Below, piece after piece: positions 45,733 through 56,518 of a DNA stretch of 64,000 nucleotides. Where the stretch lies: the NCBI RefSeq assembly GCF_003010955.1, contig NZ_PGGO01000011.1:116877-180876 (forward strand), given 5' to 3'. The position numbers and the translations under genes were made by a program. Positions within the stretch are counted from its first letter, which is position 1. Each line of letters starts with the position of its first letter. The notes below the pieces were generated by a model. It ran no database searches, was not told where the DNA came from, and saw nothing but the letters and a program-made list of their open reading frames with translations. The stretch is from Phyllobacterium brassicacearum. Its GTDB lineage: Bacteria > Pseudomonadota > Alphaproteobacteria > Rhizobiales > Rhizobiaceae.

Positions 45733-47523
45733 ATGCACCGTTACCGCAGCCATACCTGCGCCGCCTTGCGTAAATCGGACGTTGGTTCGACTGTTCGTCT
45801 TTCCGGCTGGGTTCACCGCGTCCGCGATCATGGCGGCATTCTCTTCATCGATATCCGCGATCATTACGGCCTGACACAGATCGTCGCCAGTCCGGATTCG
45901 CCGGCATTCAAACTGGCGGAAACCGTGCGAAGTGAATGGGTTATCCGGGTTGACGGCGAGGTGAAGGCCCGCACCGAAGACACCGTGAACCCCAACATGC
46001 CGACCGGCGAAATCGAAGTGTTTGCCCGCGACATCGAAGTGCTTTCCGCGGCCAAGGAACTGCCGTTGCCGGTGTTTGGCGAGCTCGAATATCCGGAAGA
46101 CATTCGCCTCAAATACCGCTTCCTCGACCTGCGCCGCGACACGCTGCACAAGAACATCATGTCGCGCACCAAGATCATCGCCGCCATGCGCCGCCGCATG
46201 ACCGATATTGGCTTCAACGAGTTCTCGACGCCGATCCTGACGGCTTCCTCGCCGGAAGGTGCACGTGACTTCCTCGTGCCGAGCCGTATCCACCCTGGCA
46301 AGTTCTACGCTCTGCCGCAGGCGCCGCAGCAGTACAAGCAGCTCATTATGATGTCCGGCTTCGACCGCTACTTCCAGATCGCGCCGTGCTTCCGCGATGA
46401 GGATCCGCGTGCCGACCGCCTGCCGGGCGAGTTCTACCAGCTCGACATCGAAATGAGCTTCGTCGAACAGAATGACGTTCTTTCGACCATGGAACCAGTC
46501 TTGCGCGGTGTTTTCGAAGAATTCGCCGCTGGTAAGCGGGTCACCCAGGAGTTCCCGCGCATCGCCTATGACGATGCTATGCGCAAATATGGGACGGACA
46601 AGCCGGACCTGCGCAATCCGATCGAGATGCAGGCTGTCACCGAACATTTTGCTGGATCCGGTTTCAAGGTCTTCGCCAACATGATCGCCAACGACCCGAA
46701 GGTGGAAGTCTGGGCGATCCCGGCAAAGACCGGCGGCTCGCGCGCATTCTGCGACCGCATGAACTCCTGGGCGCAGGGCGAAGGCCAGCCGGGGCTCGGT
46801 TATATCTTCTGGCGCAAGGAAGGTGAGGCCCTCGAAGGGGCTGGACCCATCGCCAAAAACATCGGTCCTGAGCGCACGGAAGCGCTGCGGATCCAGCTTG
46901 GCCTCGACGATGGCGATGCCGCATTCTTTGTTGCTGGTGATCCGAAGAAGTTCGTGTCTTTCGCCGGCGCGGCTCGTACGCGGGCCGGTGAAGAGCTGAA
47001 CCTTGTCGATCGTGACCAGTTCAAGCTGTGCTGGATCGTTGATTTCCCATTCTTCGAATGGCTCGAAGACGAGAAGAAGATCGATTTCGCCCACAATCCT
47101 TTCTCCATGCCGCAGGGCGGTATGGATGCGCTGGAGAACCAGGATCCGCTGACGATCAAGGCATTCCAGTACGACATGGTCTGTAACGGCTTCGAGATAG
47201 CCTCGGGCGGCATCCGCAACCATCTGCCGGAAACGATGGTCAAGGCGTTTGAGGCTGTCGGGCACTCACGCGAAACTGTGGAAGAGCGCTTTGGTGGTCT
47301 CTACCGCGCGTTCCAGTATGGTGCCCCACCGCATGGCGGTATGGCTGCTGGCATCGACCGCATCGTCATGCTGCTGGTTGGCGCGAAGAATCTTCGTGAA
47401 ATCACCATGTTCCCGATGAACCAGCAGGCCTACGATCTGTTGATGAATGCCCCTTCGGACGTGTCGCCGGCCCAGCTGCGCGATCTGAACATACGCCTGA
47501 ATCCGGTGAAGAAAGAGGATTAA
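45733..47523 (+). CDS. aspS: Aspartyl-tRNA synthetase
   Basis: A 596-residue bacterial-type class IIb synthetase. The OB-fold anticodon-binding domain occupies residues 1-110 ([23 protein letters not shown]), then the motif 2 region [15 protein letters not shown] and the motif 3 region [17 protein letters not shown]. The GAD insertion lies about residues 290-410. GAGG precedes ATG 45733. Terminated by a strong hairpin at 47553. Confidence 0.96.
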   Translation: MHRYRSHTCAALRKSDVGSTVRLSGWVHRVRDHGGILFIDIRDHYGLTQIVASPDSPAFKLAETVRSEWVIRVDGEVKARTEDTVNPNMPTGEIEVFARDIEVLSAAKELPLPVFGELEYPEDIRLKYRFLDLRRDTLHKNIMSRTKIIAAMRRRMTDIGFNEFSTPILTASSPEGARDFLVPSRIHPGKFYALPQAPQQYKQLIMMSGFDRYFQIAPCFRDEDPRADRLPGEFYQLDIEMSFVEQNDVLSTMEPVLRGVFEEFAAGKRVTQEFPRIAYDDAMRKYGTDKPDLRNPIEMQAVTEHFAGSGFKVFANMIANDPKVEVWAIPAKTGGSRAFCDRMNSWAQGEGQPGLGYIFWRKEGEALEGAGPIAKNIGPERTEALRIQLGLDDGDAAFFVAGDPKKFVSFAGAARTRAGEELNLVDRDQFKLCWIVDFPFFEWLEDEKKIDFAHNPFSMPQGGMDALENQDPLTIKAFQYDMVCNGFEIASGGIRNHLPETMVKAFEAVGHSRETVEERFGGLYRAFQYGAPPHGGMAAGIDRIVMLLVGAKNLREITMFPMNQQAYDLLMNAPSDVSPAQLRDLNIRLNPVKKED

Positions 47524-47552
47524 TAACTTCCTCTAATCGACTCCAAACAAAC

Positions 47553-47585
47553 AAAAGCCCGGCATCACTGCCGGGCTTTTTGTTT
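47553..47585 (+). terminator. Rho-independent terminator of aspS
   Basis: A 9-bp perfect stem AGCCCGGCA / TGCCGGGCT (47556-47564 and 47569-47577) with a TCAC loop, followed by five Ts, and preceded by As; it may act on both strands, serving the gene that ends at 47600. Confidence 0.9.
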
Positions 47586-47599
47586 GACGGTGCCACCAA

Positions 47600-48799
47600 T
47601 TACTGATTGGCGACGACGGTTACCCGAAGCGTCTTGATCAGCGATTTCGGATCGGCCATGCCGCCAGCGGCTATGATAGCGAAGGGAACCGGCTTTGCCG
47701 GTGCCGCCTTGACCTCAATCGTTTTCGGATCGTCCAGATAGGTGCTTACGGCCTGACCAAGCGCTTGGGAAAATTCCGCATTGCCGAGCTGTGCCGCTGC
47801 CATGGGGATGATCGCCTTGGCCTGGTTGATCAGGTCGGCACGCTTGGCGCCCTGCTGATTGGCGACATAGTCCAGAGCCTTGTATGTTACCGATGCGTCC
47901 TCAAAACGAACGGACGCCCCGGTGAAGCTCAACTGCTGCATCAGACCAAGCATAGCCATGCCCTGTGCATCGTCAGGTTTGCCCTCCATGTTCTTGGTGG
48001 CTTCCTGCAGGCCTTTGATGAAATCCAGCGTATAACCGGAGATATCGAACGTCAGGCCGAGCGTACCGGCATTGTCGGCGATAAAATCCATCTTTTCGAA
48101 ATTGAGACGGCCATCGGACAGGCTCCAGGTGCCGTTCATCGCGATTTTCCCGGAGATCGTCTCATACCCCAGTGCTTTCAGGGCGTCCTTGGTCTTCGGA
48201 TCTTCAACATCGGAAAGATCGGCTTCGAAACTCTCGACATTGGAGGAGAAGGTGACAGGGCTCGTCTCGCTAAGCGGAGATATGGTGGCGGTGAGATTAT
48301 CAGCGGTGAAAACATCCTTGCCCTTGGCATTGACGTTGAGATGCTTCACCTCCGCTCTCTCGTACTGCAGCATCTTGGCCAATGGCTCGGTTGCGCCCTC
48401 GGCAGGAAGGGTGATGCCTTGGAGGCTTATACCGTCGATACTAACCTTGTTTTCTGGTGCGCCTTCCGGGCTGAAATCGATATCGGGCATTGTCAACGAG
48501 CCGATCTTGAAGCCGCCACCCGAAACATCGCTGACGTCGCTTAAGGTAACATCACCGGCATTGAAGCTTTCCTTGACCCCTGCAGTGGATACCTTGGTAT
48601 CCTTCAGGATAACAGTCGAGCCATTGGTTTCGACGCTGCCATATTCAATCGCGCCACCCTGTTCGGCATAGACCGCTTTCAACCGTGCGGCGACGGCATT
48701 GCCATCCACCGCAAAGGCCGAACCGGCAAACACGACGACAAGAGCAGAGGTTGCCGCGAGAACGCGCGCACCGGATTTCAAAGAGTGGATTGGAAGCAT
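47600..48799 (-). CDS. Exported protein, unknown function (rhizobial conserved)
   Basis: A 399-residue secreted protein. Signal peptide residues 1-30 (ends SAFA-VDG). The mature part is rich in Gly/Ser/Thr beta-strand patterns resembling AsmA-like or DUF945-like envelope proteins, with repeated motifs such as SLTMPDIDFSPEG and DNLTATISPLSE. A periplasmic lipid- or envelope-related role is only inference. Ribosome-binding site AGGGATG precedes ATG 48799. Confidence 0.7.
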   Translation of the reverse strand: MLPIHSLKSGARVLAATSALVVVFAGSAFAVDGNAVAARLKAVYAEQGGAIEYGSVETNGSTVILKDTKVSTAGVKESFNAGDVTLSDVSDVSGGGFKIGSLTMPDIDFSPEGAPENKVSIDGISLQGITLPAEGATEPLAKMLQYERAEVKHLNVNAKGKDVFTADNLTATISPLSETSPVTFSSNVESFEADLSDVEDPKTKDALKALGYETISGKIAMNGTWSLSDGRLNFEKMDFIADNAGTLGLTFDISGYTLDFIKGLQEATKNMEGKPDDAQGMAMLGLMQQLSFTGASVRFEDASVTYKALDYVANQQGAKRADLINQAKAIIPMAAAQLGNAEFSQALGQAVSTYLDDPKTIEVKAAPAKPVPFAIIAAGGMADPKSLIKTLRVTVVANQ

Positions 48800-49024
48800 G
48801 GTTTCATCCCTATTGGCTCAGTATTTGAAGCCTATTGCATGGGGCGCGGCGAAACTATGACGAGCGTCGGGCAATGGGCAATAATTCTTAGTCCGGCGCT
48901 AGAAAGTCAGATTTGAAGTTGCAGCGCAAGCGTCACGCGCTTCCTGGCCCAAATGCCGGCAACTGCCTGTGATCTTGGCGAATCATTGCTTGCCCGGGAT
49001 TCCTCGAATTGATAACCCATTGAC

Positions 49025-51307
49025 ATGGGAAAAAGCCTGATTCCGCCTGACAATGGCGACGACGACAATGTAGAACCGGTTGATCTGAAGGCAGCGTTGG
49101 AAGAGCGCTATCTGGCCTATGCGCTTTCGACAATCATGCACCGCGCTTTGCCGGATGTACGGGATGGGTTGAAACCCGTTCACCGCCGCATCATGCACGC
49201 CATGCGACTGTTGCGTCTTTCGCCGGATCAGGCCTACGCGAAATGCGCGCGTATCGTCGGCGAGGTCATGGGTAAATTCCACCCGCACGGCGACCAGTCG
49301 ATCTACGATGCGCTTGTGCGTTTGTCGCAAGACTTTGCGGTACGTTATCCGGTCGTCGATGGGCAAGGCAATTTCGGCAACATCGACGGCGATAATCCCG
49401 CCGCAATGCGTTACACCGAAGCTCGGATGACCGATGTCGCCATGCTTCTGCTTGAAGGCATCACCGAGGATGCTGTCGATTTCCGCCCGACCTATAATGA
49501 GGAAGACGAAGAACCGATCGTCCTTCCGGGCGCGTTTCCGAACCTCCTGGCCAATGGCTCGTCCGGTATTGCCGTCGGCATGGCGACGTCAATCCCGCCG
49601 CACAACGTATCCGAGCTCTGCGCTGCCGCACTGCACCTGATCAAGTATCCGGACGCGACGGTTGAAGAGCTGATGTCGCAAGCGGACGGCGAAGATCCCC
49701 TGAAGACCAAGGTTCGCGGTCCGGATTTTCCGACAGGCGGAATCCTGGTCGAAAGCGCTGACGCCATCCTCGATGCCTACAAGACCGGCCGTGGCGGCTT
49801 TCGCTTGCGCGCGCGCTGGCATGTCGAAGATCAGGGCCGTGGCACCTGGATCATTGTCGTTTCCGAAATTCCCTATCAGGTGCAGAAATCACGGCTGATC
49901 GAAAAGATCGCCGAGTTGATGATCGCCAAGAAACTGCCTTTGCTTGACGATGTGCGCGACGAATCCACAGAGGACGTGCGTCTCGTGCTGGAGCCAAAGA
50001 GCCGCAGCGTCAACCCTGATATCCTTATGGAATCCCTGTTCAAGCTGACCGAGCTCGAGACGCGTTTTCCGTTGAACATGAATGTGCTTTCCAACGGCAA
50101 GGTGCCGAATGTCCTCTCGCTGCGTGACGTTCTGAAGGAATGGCTGGAGCACCGCAAGGATGTGCTCATCCGCCGTTCATGTCATCGCCTGAGCGAGATC
50201 GAGCGCCGCCTCGAAATCCTTGGCGGCATGCTGATCGCCTATCTCAATATTGATGAGGTCATCCGCATCATCCGCGAGGAGGATGAGCCGAAGCAGGAGA
50301 TGATCCGTCGCTTCGAACTTACAGATGTTCAGGCCGAAGCCATCCTCAATATGCGGCTGCGTTCCTTGCGCAAGCTCGAGGAATTCGAAATCCGCAAGGA
50401 ATTCGAGGGGCTTACCACGGAAAAGCACGAGATCGAGCAGCTCCTCGGGTCTGAGCCCAAGCAGTGGCAGACGATCTCCTGGCAAATTTCGGAAATGCAG
50501 AAGAAGTATGCGCCCGATACGCTGCTCGGCAAGCGCCGCACGACGTTCGCCGACGCGCCGCAGCACGATCTGACCGATATCCATCACGCCATGATCGAGA
50601 AGGAGCCCGTTACGGTCGTTGTCTCCGAGAAGGGCTGGCTGCGCGCCATGAAGGGGCATTTGCCCGACTTCTCCGCGCTTACTTTCAAGGAAGGCGATAA
50701 GCTCAAGCTGGCCTTTCATGCGGAGACAACAGATCGGATTCTGGTCCTGACCACCGGCGGCAAGTTCTACACGATCGGCGCCAACAGCCTGCCCGGCGGA
50801 CGCGGTCATGGCGAGCCAATCCGTATCATCGTCGACATGGAGAACGATCAGGACATTGTAACGGCCTTCGTGCACAATCCGGAGCGGAAGCTGCTGTTGT
50901 CTTCGCATGTCGGTAATGGCTTCATCGTGCCCGAGGCGGAAATCATCGCCAATACCCGCAAGGGCAAGCAGGTGATGAACGTCAAGGCGCCCGACGAGGC
51001 GCGCCATTGCATACCCGTCACTGGAGACAGCGTCGCAATCATCGGCGAAAACCGCAAGATGCTGGTGTTCCCGCTCACCGAGGTCCCGGAGCTTGGCCGC
51101 GGCAAGGGTGTCCGCCTGCAGCGCTACAAGGATGGCGGGGTCTCCGACATTCGGGTCTTTACCATGGCGCAGGGGCTGACGTGGCAGGATGCTTCGGGCC
51201 GCAGCTTCACCCGCGGGAAGCTGGAATTGCTGGAGTGGGTTGGGCCACGGGCTACCGCCGGGCGCATGGTGCCCAAGGGATTCCCGCGTTCCGGTAAGTT
51301 TTCGTAA
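49025..51307 (+). CDS. parC: DNA topoisomerase IV subunit A (ParC)
   Basis: A 760-residue type II topoisomerase A subunit; length fits ParC. Catalytic Tyr is Y130 in [11 protein letters not shown]. The quinolone region reads [14 protein letters not shown]: the position equivalent to GyrA Ser83 is Gln91. C-terminal beta-pinwheel with the GyrA-box-like QGRG equivalent ([11 protein letters not shown]) is present. ATG 49025 has no strong Shine-Dalgarno sequence. Works with ParE to decatenate replicated chromosomes. Confidence 0.93.
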   Translation: MGKSLIPPDNGDDDNVEPVDLKAALEERYLAYALSTIMHRALPDVRDGLKPVHRRIMHAMRLLRLSPDQAYAKCARIVGEVMGKFHPHGDQSIYDALVRLSQDFAVRYPVVDGQGNFGNIDGDNPAAMRYTEARMTDVAMLLLEGITEDAVDFRPTYNEEDEEPIVLPGAFPNLLANGSSGIAVGMATSIPPHNVSELCAAALHLIKYPDATVEELMSQADGEDPLKTKVRGPDFPTGGILVESADAILDAYKTGRGGFRLRARWHVEDQGRGTWIIVVSEIPYQVQKSRLIEKIAELMIAKKLPLLDDVRDESTEDVRLVLEPKSRSVNPDILMESLFKLTELETRFPLNMNVLSNGKVPNVLSLRDVLKEWLEHRKDVLIRRSCHRLSEIERRLEILGGMLIAYLNIDEVIRIIREEDEPKQEMIRRFELTDVQAEAILNMRLRSLRKLEEFEIRKEFEGLTTEKHEIEQLLGSEPKQWQTISWQISEMQKKYAPDTLLGKRRTTFADAPQHDLTDIHHAMIEKEPVTVVVSEKGWLRAMKGHLPDFSALTFKEGDKLKLAFHAETTDRILVLTTGGKFYTIGANSLPGGRGHGEPIRIIVDMENDQDIVTAFVHNPERKLLLSSHVGNGFIVPEAEIIANTRKGKQVMNVKAPDEARHCIPVTGDSVAIIGENRKMLVFPLTEVPELGRGKGVRLQRYKDGGVSDIRVFTMAQGLTWQDASGRSFTRGKLELLEWVGPRATAGRMVPKGFPRSGKFS

Positions 51308-51331
51308 GAGCAATTTGTGTCAGCAGTGATT

Positions 51332-51398
51332 CGAGAATGATCATTCTCGTATTGACGGTATCTCGCTGGTGCTATAAATGAGAGAGAACGTTCTCTCT
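51332..51398 (+). promoter_or_regulatory. Promoter with two perfect palindromes before tetR-RND
   Basis: CGAGAATGATCATTCTCG (51332-51349) and AGAGAGAACGTTCTCTCT (51381-51398) are both perfect 18-base palindromes. They flank a -35-like TTGACG (51352) and a -10-like TATAAA (51373). The second lies just before the tetR start at 51412 and is the likely operator. Confidence 0.7.
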
Positions 51399-51411
51399 TT
51401 TTTGGAATCCT

Positions 51412-52134
51412 ATGGTTGATCACGTCTTGCCAAAGCAAGCAGCGAATTTTGCCGATGATGACGCGGACGATACATCGCACTGCTTCGTAGCCAAATTGTT
51501 CGGAAAACGCGCGCGCAATCGCGAAGCGCAGGAAGAGCGCATCCTCAACGCGGCGATAACATGTTTCATTCGCTCGGGCTTTCGGGGCGCCTCCATGAAC
51601 GAGATTTGCTCCGAAGCCGGCATGAGCCCTGGCGCGCTTTACCGCTATTTTCCGTCAAAGGAAGCTATCATCGAGAAGATATCCGCTGCTCATCGCCAGC
51701 AAAGCGCCGAAATCCTCGATCGCATGTTGAAATCCGACAACATTATCGATGCAATTACCCAAGTGGGTATCGACCATGTCCGGCAAATGTCACTGAACAC
51801 CACCGGGCCGGGACCTCGCGATTCCAATGCCCGTCTGTTTGTGGAAGTGCGCGCAGAATCCATGCGCAACGAAGGTGTTGCTGCGATCTGCGAACTCCAC
51901 GAGGGCCTGATGCGTGAAAAACTCTTCGCGGCGTTTGACGCAGCCAAGGAGCGCGGGGAGATTGATCCCATTGTGGATATGGAACTCCTCGTGGCAACGC
52001 TCGCCGCGATGGGCGAGGGAATCATCATGCGTAATTTCCCTTCGCAAGGTGTGCCCGTCGAAGCGCTGGAACCAGTGTTCCGGGCCCTCGCCGAGGCCAC
52101 GTTGCGCCCGACAAAGTCTTTAGAAAACAAATAG
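51412..52134 (+). CDS. TetR/AcrR-family regulator of the RND pump
   Basis: A 240-residue repressor with a 40-residue acidic N-terminal extension before the helix-turn-helix (REAQEERILNAAITCFIRSG; GASMNEICSEAGMSPGALYRYFPSKEAI). The C-terminal domain would sense a drug or metabolite. It lies immediately upstream of the adaptor gene (26 bases), so regulator and pump form one operon repressed through the palindromes at 51332-51398. Confidence 0.9.
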   Translation: MVDHVLPKQAANFADDDADDTSHCFVAKLFGKRARNREAQEERILNAAITCFIRSGFRGASMNEICSEAGMSPGALYRYFPSKEAIIEKISAAHRQQSAEILDRMLKSDNIIDAITQVGIDHVRQMSLNTTGPGPRDSNARLFVEVRAESMRNEGVAAICELHEGLMREKLFAAFDAAKERGEIDPIVDMELLVATLAAMGEGIIMRNFPSQGVPVEALEPVFRALAEATLRPTKSLENK

Positions 52135-52160
52135 TTATCGCTCTTACCTTAGGTATTCCG

Positions 52161-53369
52161 ATGAGCCAGAATAGCAAACAGATCCTGATCTCCCTGGCTC
52201 TCGCCTTGAGCCTCTCGACGTCCATGACCGCTAGCGGATTTGCCGAAGAGAAAGCGGCGGCGGCAATCCACGAAGCCAAGGCTCCGGTCATCAACGTCGT
52301 TCCCGCCAGTCAGAACGAGATGGTCGCAACGCTCACCGTGACCGGTACGATCGTACCCCGCCAGGAAGTGGCTGTCGGCACCGACGTAGCGGGTCTGCTG
52401 GTTCTCGAGCTCAATGCCGACCAGGGAGACGTCGTCAAGGAAGGCGATATTCTCGCCCGTCTCGACAAGTCTTCGCTGGAGATTCAGCTCGCCCAGATCG
52501 AGGCACAGCGCGCCTCGGCCGAAGCCTCTATTGCCCAGTCCGAAGCGCAGATCGTTGACGCGGAGATTGCCGTCCGTCAGGCGCTGGAAGCACTTGGCCG
52601 TGCTCGCGCCCTCTCTGCCAAGGGCATCAACTCCAAGATGGAGCTGGACAATGCCACCAATGCCCATGACAGCGCCAATGCGCGTCTCAACACGGCACGG
52701 CAGGCCTTGGCCGCTACCAAGTCCCAGCTGCAACTCGTTGCCGCGCAAAAGCGCGACGTGATGCTGCGGATCCAGAAGGCTGATGTGCGGGCACCGGCAA
52801 GTGGTGTCGTCTTGAGCCGCAATGCTCTTCTCGGCGGTATCGTCTCGTTCAATGCCGGCCCTCTATTCCGCATGGCTCGCGATCAGGATTTTGAACTCGC
52901 TGCCAATATCCCGGAAGCCGATCTGCCCCGGCTGAAGGAAAATATGCCAGTCGCTGTTCGCGTCTCTGGCATGCAGGAACCAGTGGCGGGCCGTGTACGG
53001 CTTATATCCCCGGAGATTACCGCAAGCTCGCGCCTCGGTTCGGTCAAGATCGCACTCGACAGGAATCCGGCCATCCGGCCCGGCAACTTTGCCCGTGCCA
53101 TCATTGAGCTGGCGCGTCGCGACGGCATCAGCGTTCCGCTTTCTGCCATCGTTTATCATGGCAAGTCCGCATTGGTGCAGGTGGTCAAGGATGGTGTCGT
53201 CGAAAGTCGCAAGATCGCTCTCGGCATTCGCAGCGACCGCACCGTCGAAGTGCTGCAAGGTCTGAACGAGGGAGAGGATGTCGTTGCCCGTGCCGGAACC
53301 TTTGTCGCCAATGGTGACCGTGTCACGGCAGTTCGTGTGACCAATGAAGCGACGGGGGCGGTCAAATGA
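52161..53369 (+). CDS. RND efflux periplasmic adaptor (membrane fusion protein)
   Basis: A 402-residue adaptor linking inner-membrane RND permease and outer-membrane channel. Signal peptide residues 1-29; lipoyl/barrel-sandwich halves VLELNADQGDVVKEGDILARLD and KADVRAPASGVVLSRNA flank a coiled-coil hairpin (about 110-190). It overlaps the permease gene by ATGA (53366-53369). No outer-membrane channel gene is present in the operon. Confidence 0.92.
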   Translation: MSQNSKQILISLALALSLSTSMTASGFAEEKAAAAIHEAKAPVINVVPASQNEMVATLTVTGTIVPRQEVAVGTDVAGLLVLELNADQGDVVKEGDILARLDKSSLEIQLAQIEAQRASAEASIAQSEAQIVDAEIAVRQALEALGRARALSAKGINSKMELDNATNAHDSANARLNTARQALAATKSQLQLVAAQKRDVMLRIQKADVRAPASGVVLSRNALLGGIVSFNAGPLFRMARDQDFELAANIPEADLPRLKENMPVAVRVSGMQEPVAGRVRLISPEITASSRLGSVKIALDRNPAIRPGNFARAIIELARRDGISVPLSAIVYHGKSALVQVVKDGVVESRKIALGIRSDRTVEVLQGLNEGEDVVARAGTFVANGDRVTAVRVTNEATGAVK

Positions 53370-56300
53370 ACTGGAACATTTCCGCGTGGTCGATCCGCAA
53401 CCCGGTCCCATCGATCCTTCTGTTCGTCGTATTGACGGTTCTTGGCCTCATGGCCTTTGCCAAACTGCCGATTACGCGGTTTCCCAATATCGATGTGCCT
53501 TTGATTTCGGTGTCGATCACCGATCCTGGCGTTGCGCCGACGGAGCTTGAGACGCAGATCGCCAAGCGCGTCGAGGACTCAGTCGCCAACATTACCGGCG
53601 TCAAGAACGTCACCAGCAATCTGACCGAGGGCAATTCGACGACGCTGGTCGAATTTCGTCTGGAGGTGGATACCCAAAAGGCTCTTGATGACGTCAAGGA
53701 TGCGGTGTCCCGCATCCGTGATGATCTTCCTGCGACGATCAAGGAGCCGATCATCAACTCCGTTGACGTCGAAGGTTCGTCGATCCTGACCTATGGTGTT
53801 TCTGCACCGGCGATGACATCGGAAGAGCTGTCGTGGTTCGTCGACGACAAGATCATTCGTGATATCCAAGGGCTCAAGGGCGTCGGCCGTGTGGAACGCT
53901 ATGGCGGTGTTACGCGCGAAATCCGTGTCTCGCTCGATCCGGACCGGCTGACCGCCCTCGGTGTGACAGCTGCCGACGTCAACCGTGCGCTGAAATCCAT
54001 GAATGCCGACCTCACTGGTGGCCGCGGCGATCTCGGCAGCACCCAGCAGACGATCCGTACGCTTGGGGCATCGCGCACACTGGAAGATCTGCGAGCTGTG
54101 GAAATTCCGATCGCCGGCGGGCGCTCTGTGCGCCTCGATGCGCTCGGAACCATCAGCGATGTCTATGAAGAGCCAAAGTCCTTTGCCCGTGTGGACAACC
54201 AGACCGTTGTGTCACTTGCGGTCTTCCGCGCCAAGGGCGCCAGCGATACGGATGTCTTTGCGCTTGTCCAGGCCCGCATGGACCAGCTGCAACAGAAATA
54301 TCCCGACGCCCGGTTCAACATCATCGATAACTCGGTGAATTACACCTACGGCAACTACGAATCCGCCATGAGTTCGCTGGTGGAAGGTGCGCTGCTGTCG
54401 ATCGTCGTGGTTTTCCTGTTCCTTCGCAATATCAGGGCAACCTTGATCGCCGCAGTCGCCTTGCCATTATCGGCCATTCCGACCTTCTGGGCCATCGACT
54501 TGATGGGCTTTTCGCTCAATCTGGTGAGCCTGCTTGGTATCACGCTCGTAACCGGTATCCTGGTGGATGATGCGATTGTCGAGATCGAAAATATCGTCCG
54601 GCACATGCGTTCCGGCAAGTCGCCGTACAAGGCCTCCCTCGAGGCGGCGGATGAGATCGGCCTTGCCGTTATTGCGATTTCCGTCACGATCATGGCGGTC
54701 TTTGCGCCCGTCAGCTTCATGAGTGGCATCGCAGGGCAATATTTCAAACAGTTCGGTTTAACGGTCGCCGTGGCGGTTTTCTTCTCGCTGCTGGTCGCCC
54801 GTTTGATCACGCCGATGATGACCGCCTATTTGTTGCGCGACCGCAAGAACCTGCACCATGGGGAACAGGAGACAGGCTGGATTCGCGCCTACACCCGGTT
54901 CCTCGCCGTGACCTTGCGCTATCGCTGGCTGACGCTCTTCAGTGGCATTGCCATTTTTGCGACGGCCATCTGGGCAATGGGCTTCCTGCCATCGGGTTTC
55001 GTCCCGGCCCAGGATGAGTCCCGTGTTGCCGTCAGCCTTGAGCTTCCTCCTGGCGCGCCCATCGAAGAAACTCTTCGGGTGACCGATCAGGCAGCATCGC
55101 TGGTACGCGAAATTCCGGAGGTTGAGCAGACCTATGTTACTGGCGGCGCTTCGCCAACAGGGTCGCTCGACACCCGCCGCGCGACGATGATCGTCAAACT
55201 CAGTCACAAGAGCGAGCGCGACCGGACACAGAAGCAGATCGAGGTCGATATCTTCAACAAGATCTCCGAGGTGCCTGATTTGCGCGGGAATTTCGTCAAC
55301 GATCGCGGCGAACGCGAATTCGCTGTGGGCGTCATTGGCAGTGACGGCGAAAAGGTGACTGAACAGGCTCGCCAGCTGCAGAGTGCCATGACCGCGACGG
55401 GCAATTTCCAGGCTGTGTCCTCGACGGCGGCGTTGGACCGCCCGGAAATCATTGTAACGCCGCGCATGGACAAATTGGCGGAATTGGGCATATCCACTTC
55501 CGCTCTTTCTGACACGCTACGTGTTGCGACATTGGGCGACCTTGATCCGAACCTGGCCAAATATACTGTCGGCGACAGGCAGATCCCCATCCGCGTTCAG
55601 TTGACCGAAGAGTCGCGCCGCGACCTGTCGATTCTCAGCACATTGACCGTGACGGCGCCCTCCGGTGTTGTGGTACCGCTGGAATCCATTGCCGACATTA
55701 CTTTTGGTCAGGGTCCGTCGTCGATCGAACGTTTCAATCGCGAGCGGCGTGTGGTTGTCGGTGCCAATATGGCGGGCGGCAAGGAAATCGGCGAAGGGCT
55801 CGAGATTGTAAAGAATCTGCCGCAGGCCAAGTCCATGCCGGAGGGCGTTCGTATTCAGGAAACGGGCGACGCCGAAGTCATGGGCGAGGTGTTTACCGGC
55901 TTCCGCGATGCGATGATCATGGGGCTGATGCTGGTCTTCGTCGTGCTCATCCTGCTGTTCGGCAGTGTTTTCCATGCCTTTACGATCTTGATGTCGTTGC
56001 CGCTGTCCATTGCCGGCGTGGCGGTCGCGCTTCTGCTGACTAACAATTCCGTCTCCATGGCAGTCGTCATCGGCATTCTGATGCTGATGGGTATCGTCAC
56101 CAAGAACGCCATCATGCTTGTTGATTTCGCTGTCGAAGAAGTGAAACACGGCGTAGCCCGTAACGAAGCGATCATCGATGCTGGCCGCAAGCGTATCCGT
56201 CCGATCGTTATGACGACCATTGCCATGTCGGCCGGCATGCTCCCGGCTGCAATGGCCTTTGGCGACGGCGGCGAGTTCCGCGCACCGATGGCGATCGCGG

Positions 56301-56512
56301 TGATCGGCGGCCTGCTCGTCTCAACGGTGCTGTCACTCGTCTTCGTGCCGTCCTTCTATACGATCATGGATGATGTCAGCCATTGGATGGGACGCGCATT
56401 CCATTGGTCCTTCAAGCCGAACAAGCCGGACGAGGCGGCAGCCACTCCACGGTCAGGGACACGTCCGGTACCGTTGCATGCTTCAAGCGGGCATGCCGAA
56501 GCCGCTGAGTAA
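53366..56512 (+). CDS. RND-family efflux permease (HAE1 type)
   Basis: A 1048-residue proton-driven drug exporter with 12 helices and two large periplasmic loops. The proton-relay Asp pair is present in TGILVDDAIVEIENIVRHM (about residue 405), as in AcrB-type pumps, and the second repeat MGIVTKNAIMLVDFAVEE lies near residue 915. It is the last gene of the tetR-adaptor-pump operon. Probable substrates are hydrophobic compounds; specificity unknown. Confidence 0.94.
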   Translation: MNWNISAWSIRNPVPSILLFVVLTVLGLMAFAKLPITRFPNIDVPLISVSITDPGVAPTELETQIAKRVEDSVANITGVKNVTSNLTEGNSTTLVEFRLEVDTQKALDDVKDAVSRIRDDLPATIKEPIINSVDVEGSSILTYGVSAPAMTSEELSWFVDDKIIRDIQGLKGVGRVERYGGVTREIRVSLDPDRLTALGVTAADVNRALKSMNADLTGGRGDLGSTQQTIRTLGASRTLEDLRAVEIPIAGGRSVRLDALGTISDVYEEPKSFARVDNQTVVSLAVFRAKGASDTDVFALVQARMDQLQQKYPDARFNIIDNSVNYTYGNYESAMSSLVEGALLSIVVVFLFLRNIRATLIAAVALPLSAIPTFWAIDLMGFSLNLVSLLGITLVTGILVDDAIVEIENIVRHMRSGKSPYKASLEAADEIGLAVIAISVTIMAVFAPVSFMSGIAGQYFKQFGLTVAVAVFFSLLVARLITPMMTAYLLRDRKNLHHGEQETGWIRAYTRFLAVTLRYRWLTLFSGIAIFATAIWAMGFLPSGFVPAQDESRVAVSLELPPGAPIEETLRVTDQAASLVREIPEVEQTYVTGGASPTGSLDTRRATMIVKLSHKSERDRTQKQIEVDIFNKISEVPDLRGNFVNDRGEREFAVGVIGSDGEKVTEQARQLQSAMTATGNFQAVSSTAALDRPEIIVTPRMDKLAELGISTSALSDTLRVATLGDLDPNLAKYTVGDRQIPIRVQLTEESRRDLSILSTLTVTAPSGVVVPLESIADITFGQGPSSIERFNRERRVVVGANMAGGKEIGEGLEIVKNLPQAKSMPEGVRIQETGDAEVMGEVFTGFRDAMIMGLMLVFVVLILLFGSVFHAFTILMSLPLSIAGVAVALLLTNNSVSMAVVIGILMLMGIVTKNAIMLVDFAVEEVKHGVARNEAIIDAGRKRIRPIVMTTIAMSAGMLPAAMAFGDGGEFRAPMAIAVIGGLLVSTVLSLVFVPSFYTIMDDVSHWMGRAFHWSFKPNKPDEAAATPRSGTRPVPLHASSGHAEAAE

Positions 56513-56518
56513 TGAGGG

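Noticed and set aside
45718..47265. 515-codon frame antisense to aspS
   Set aside because: Shadow of an unmistakable aspartyl-tRNA synthetase.
50177..51313. 378-codon frame antisense to parC
   Set aside because: Shadow frame; parC catalytic Tyr and fold are clear.
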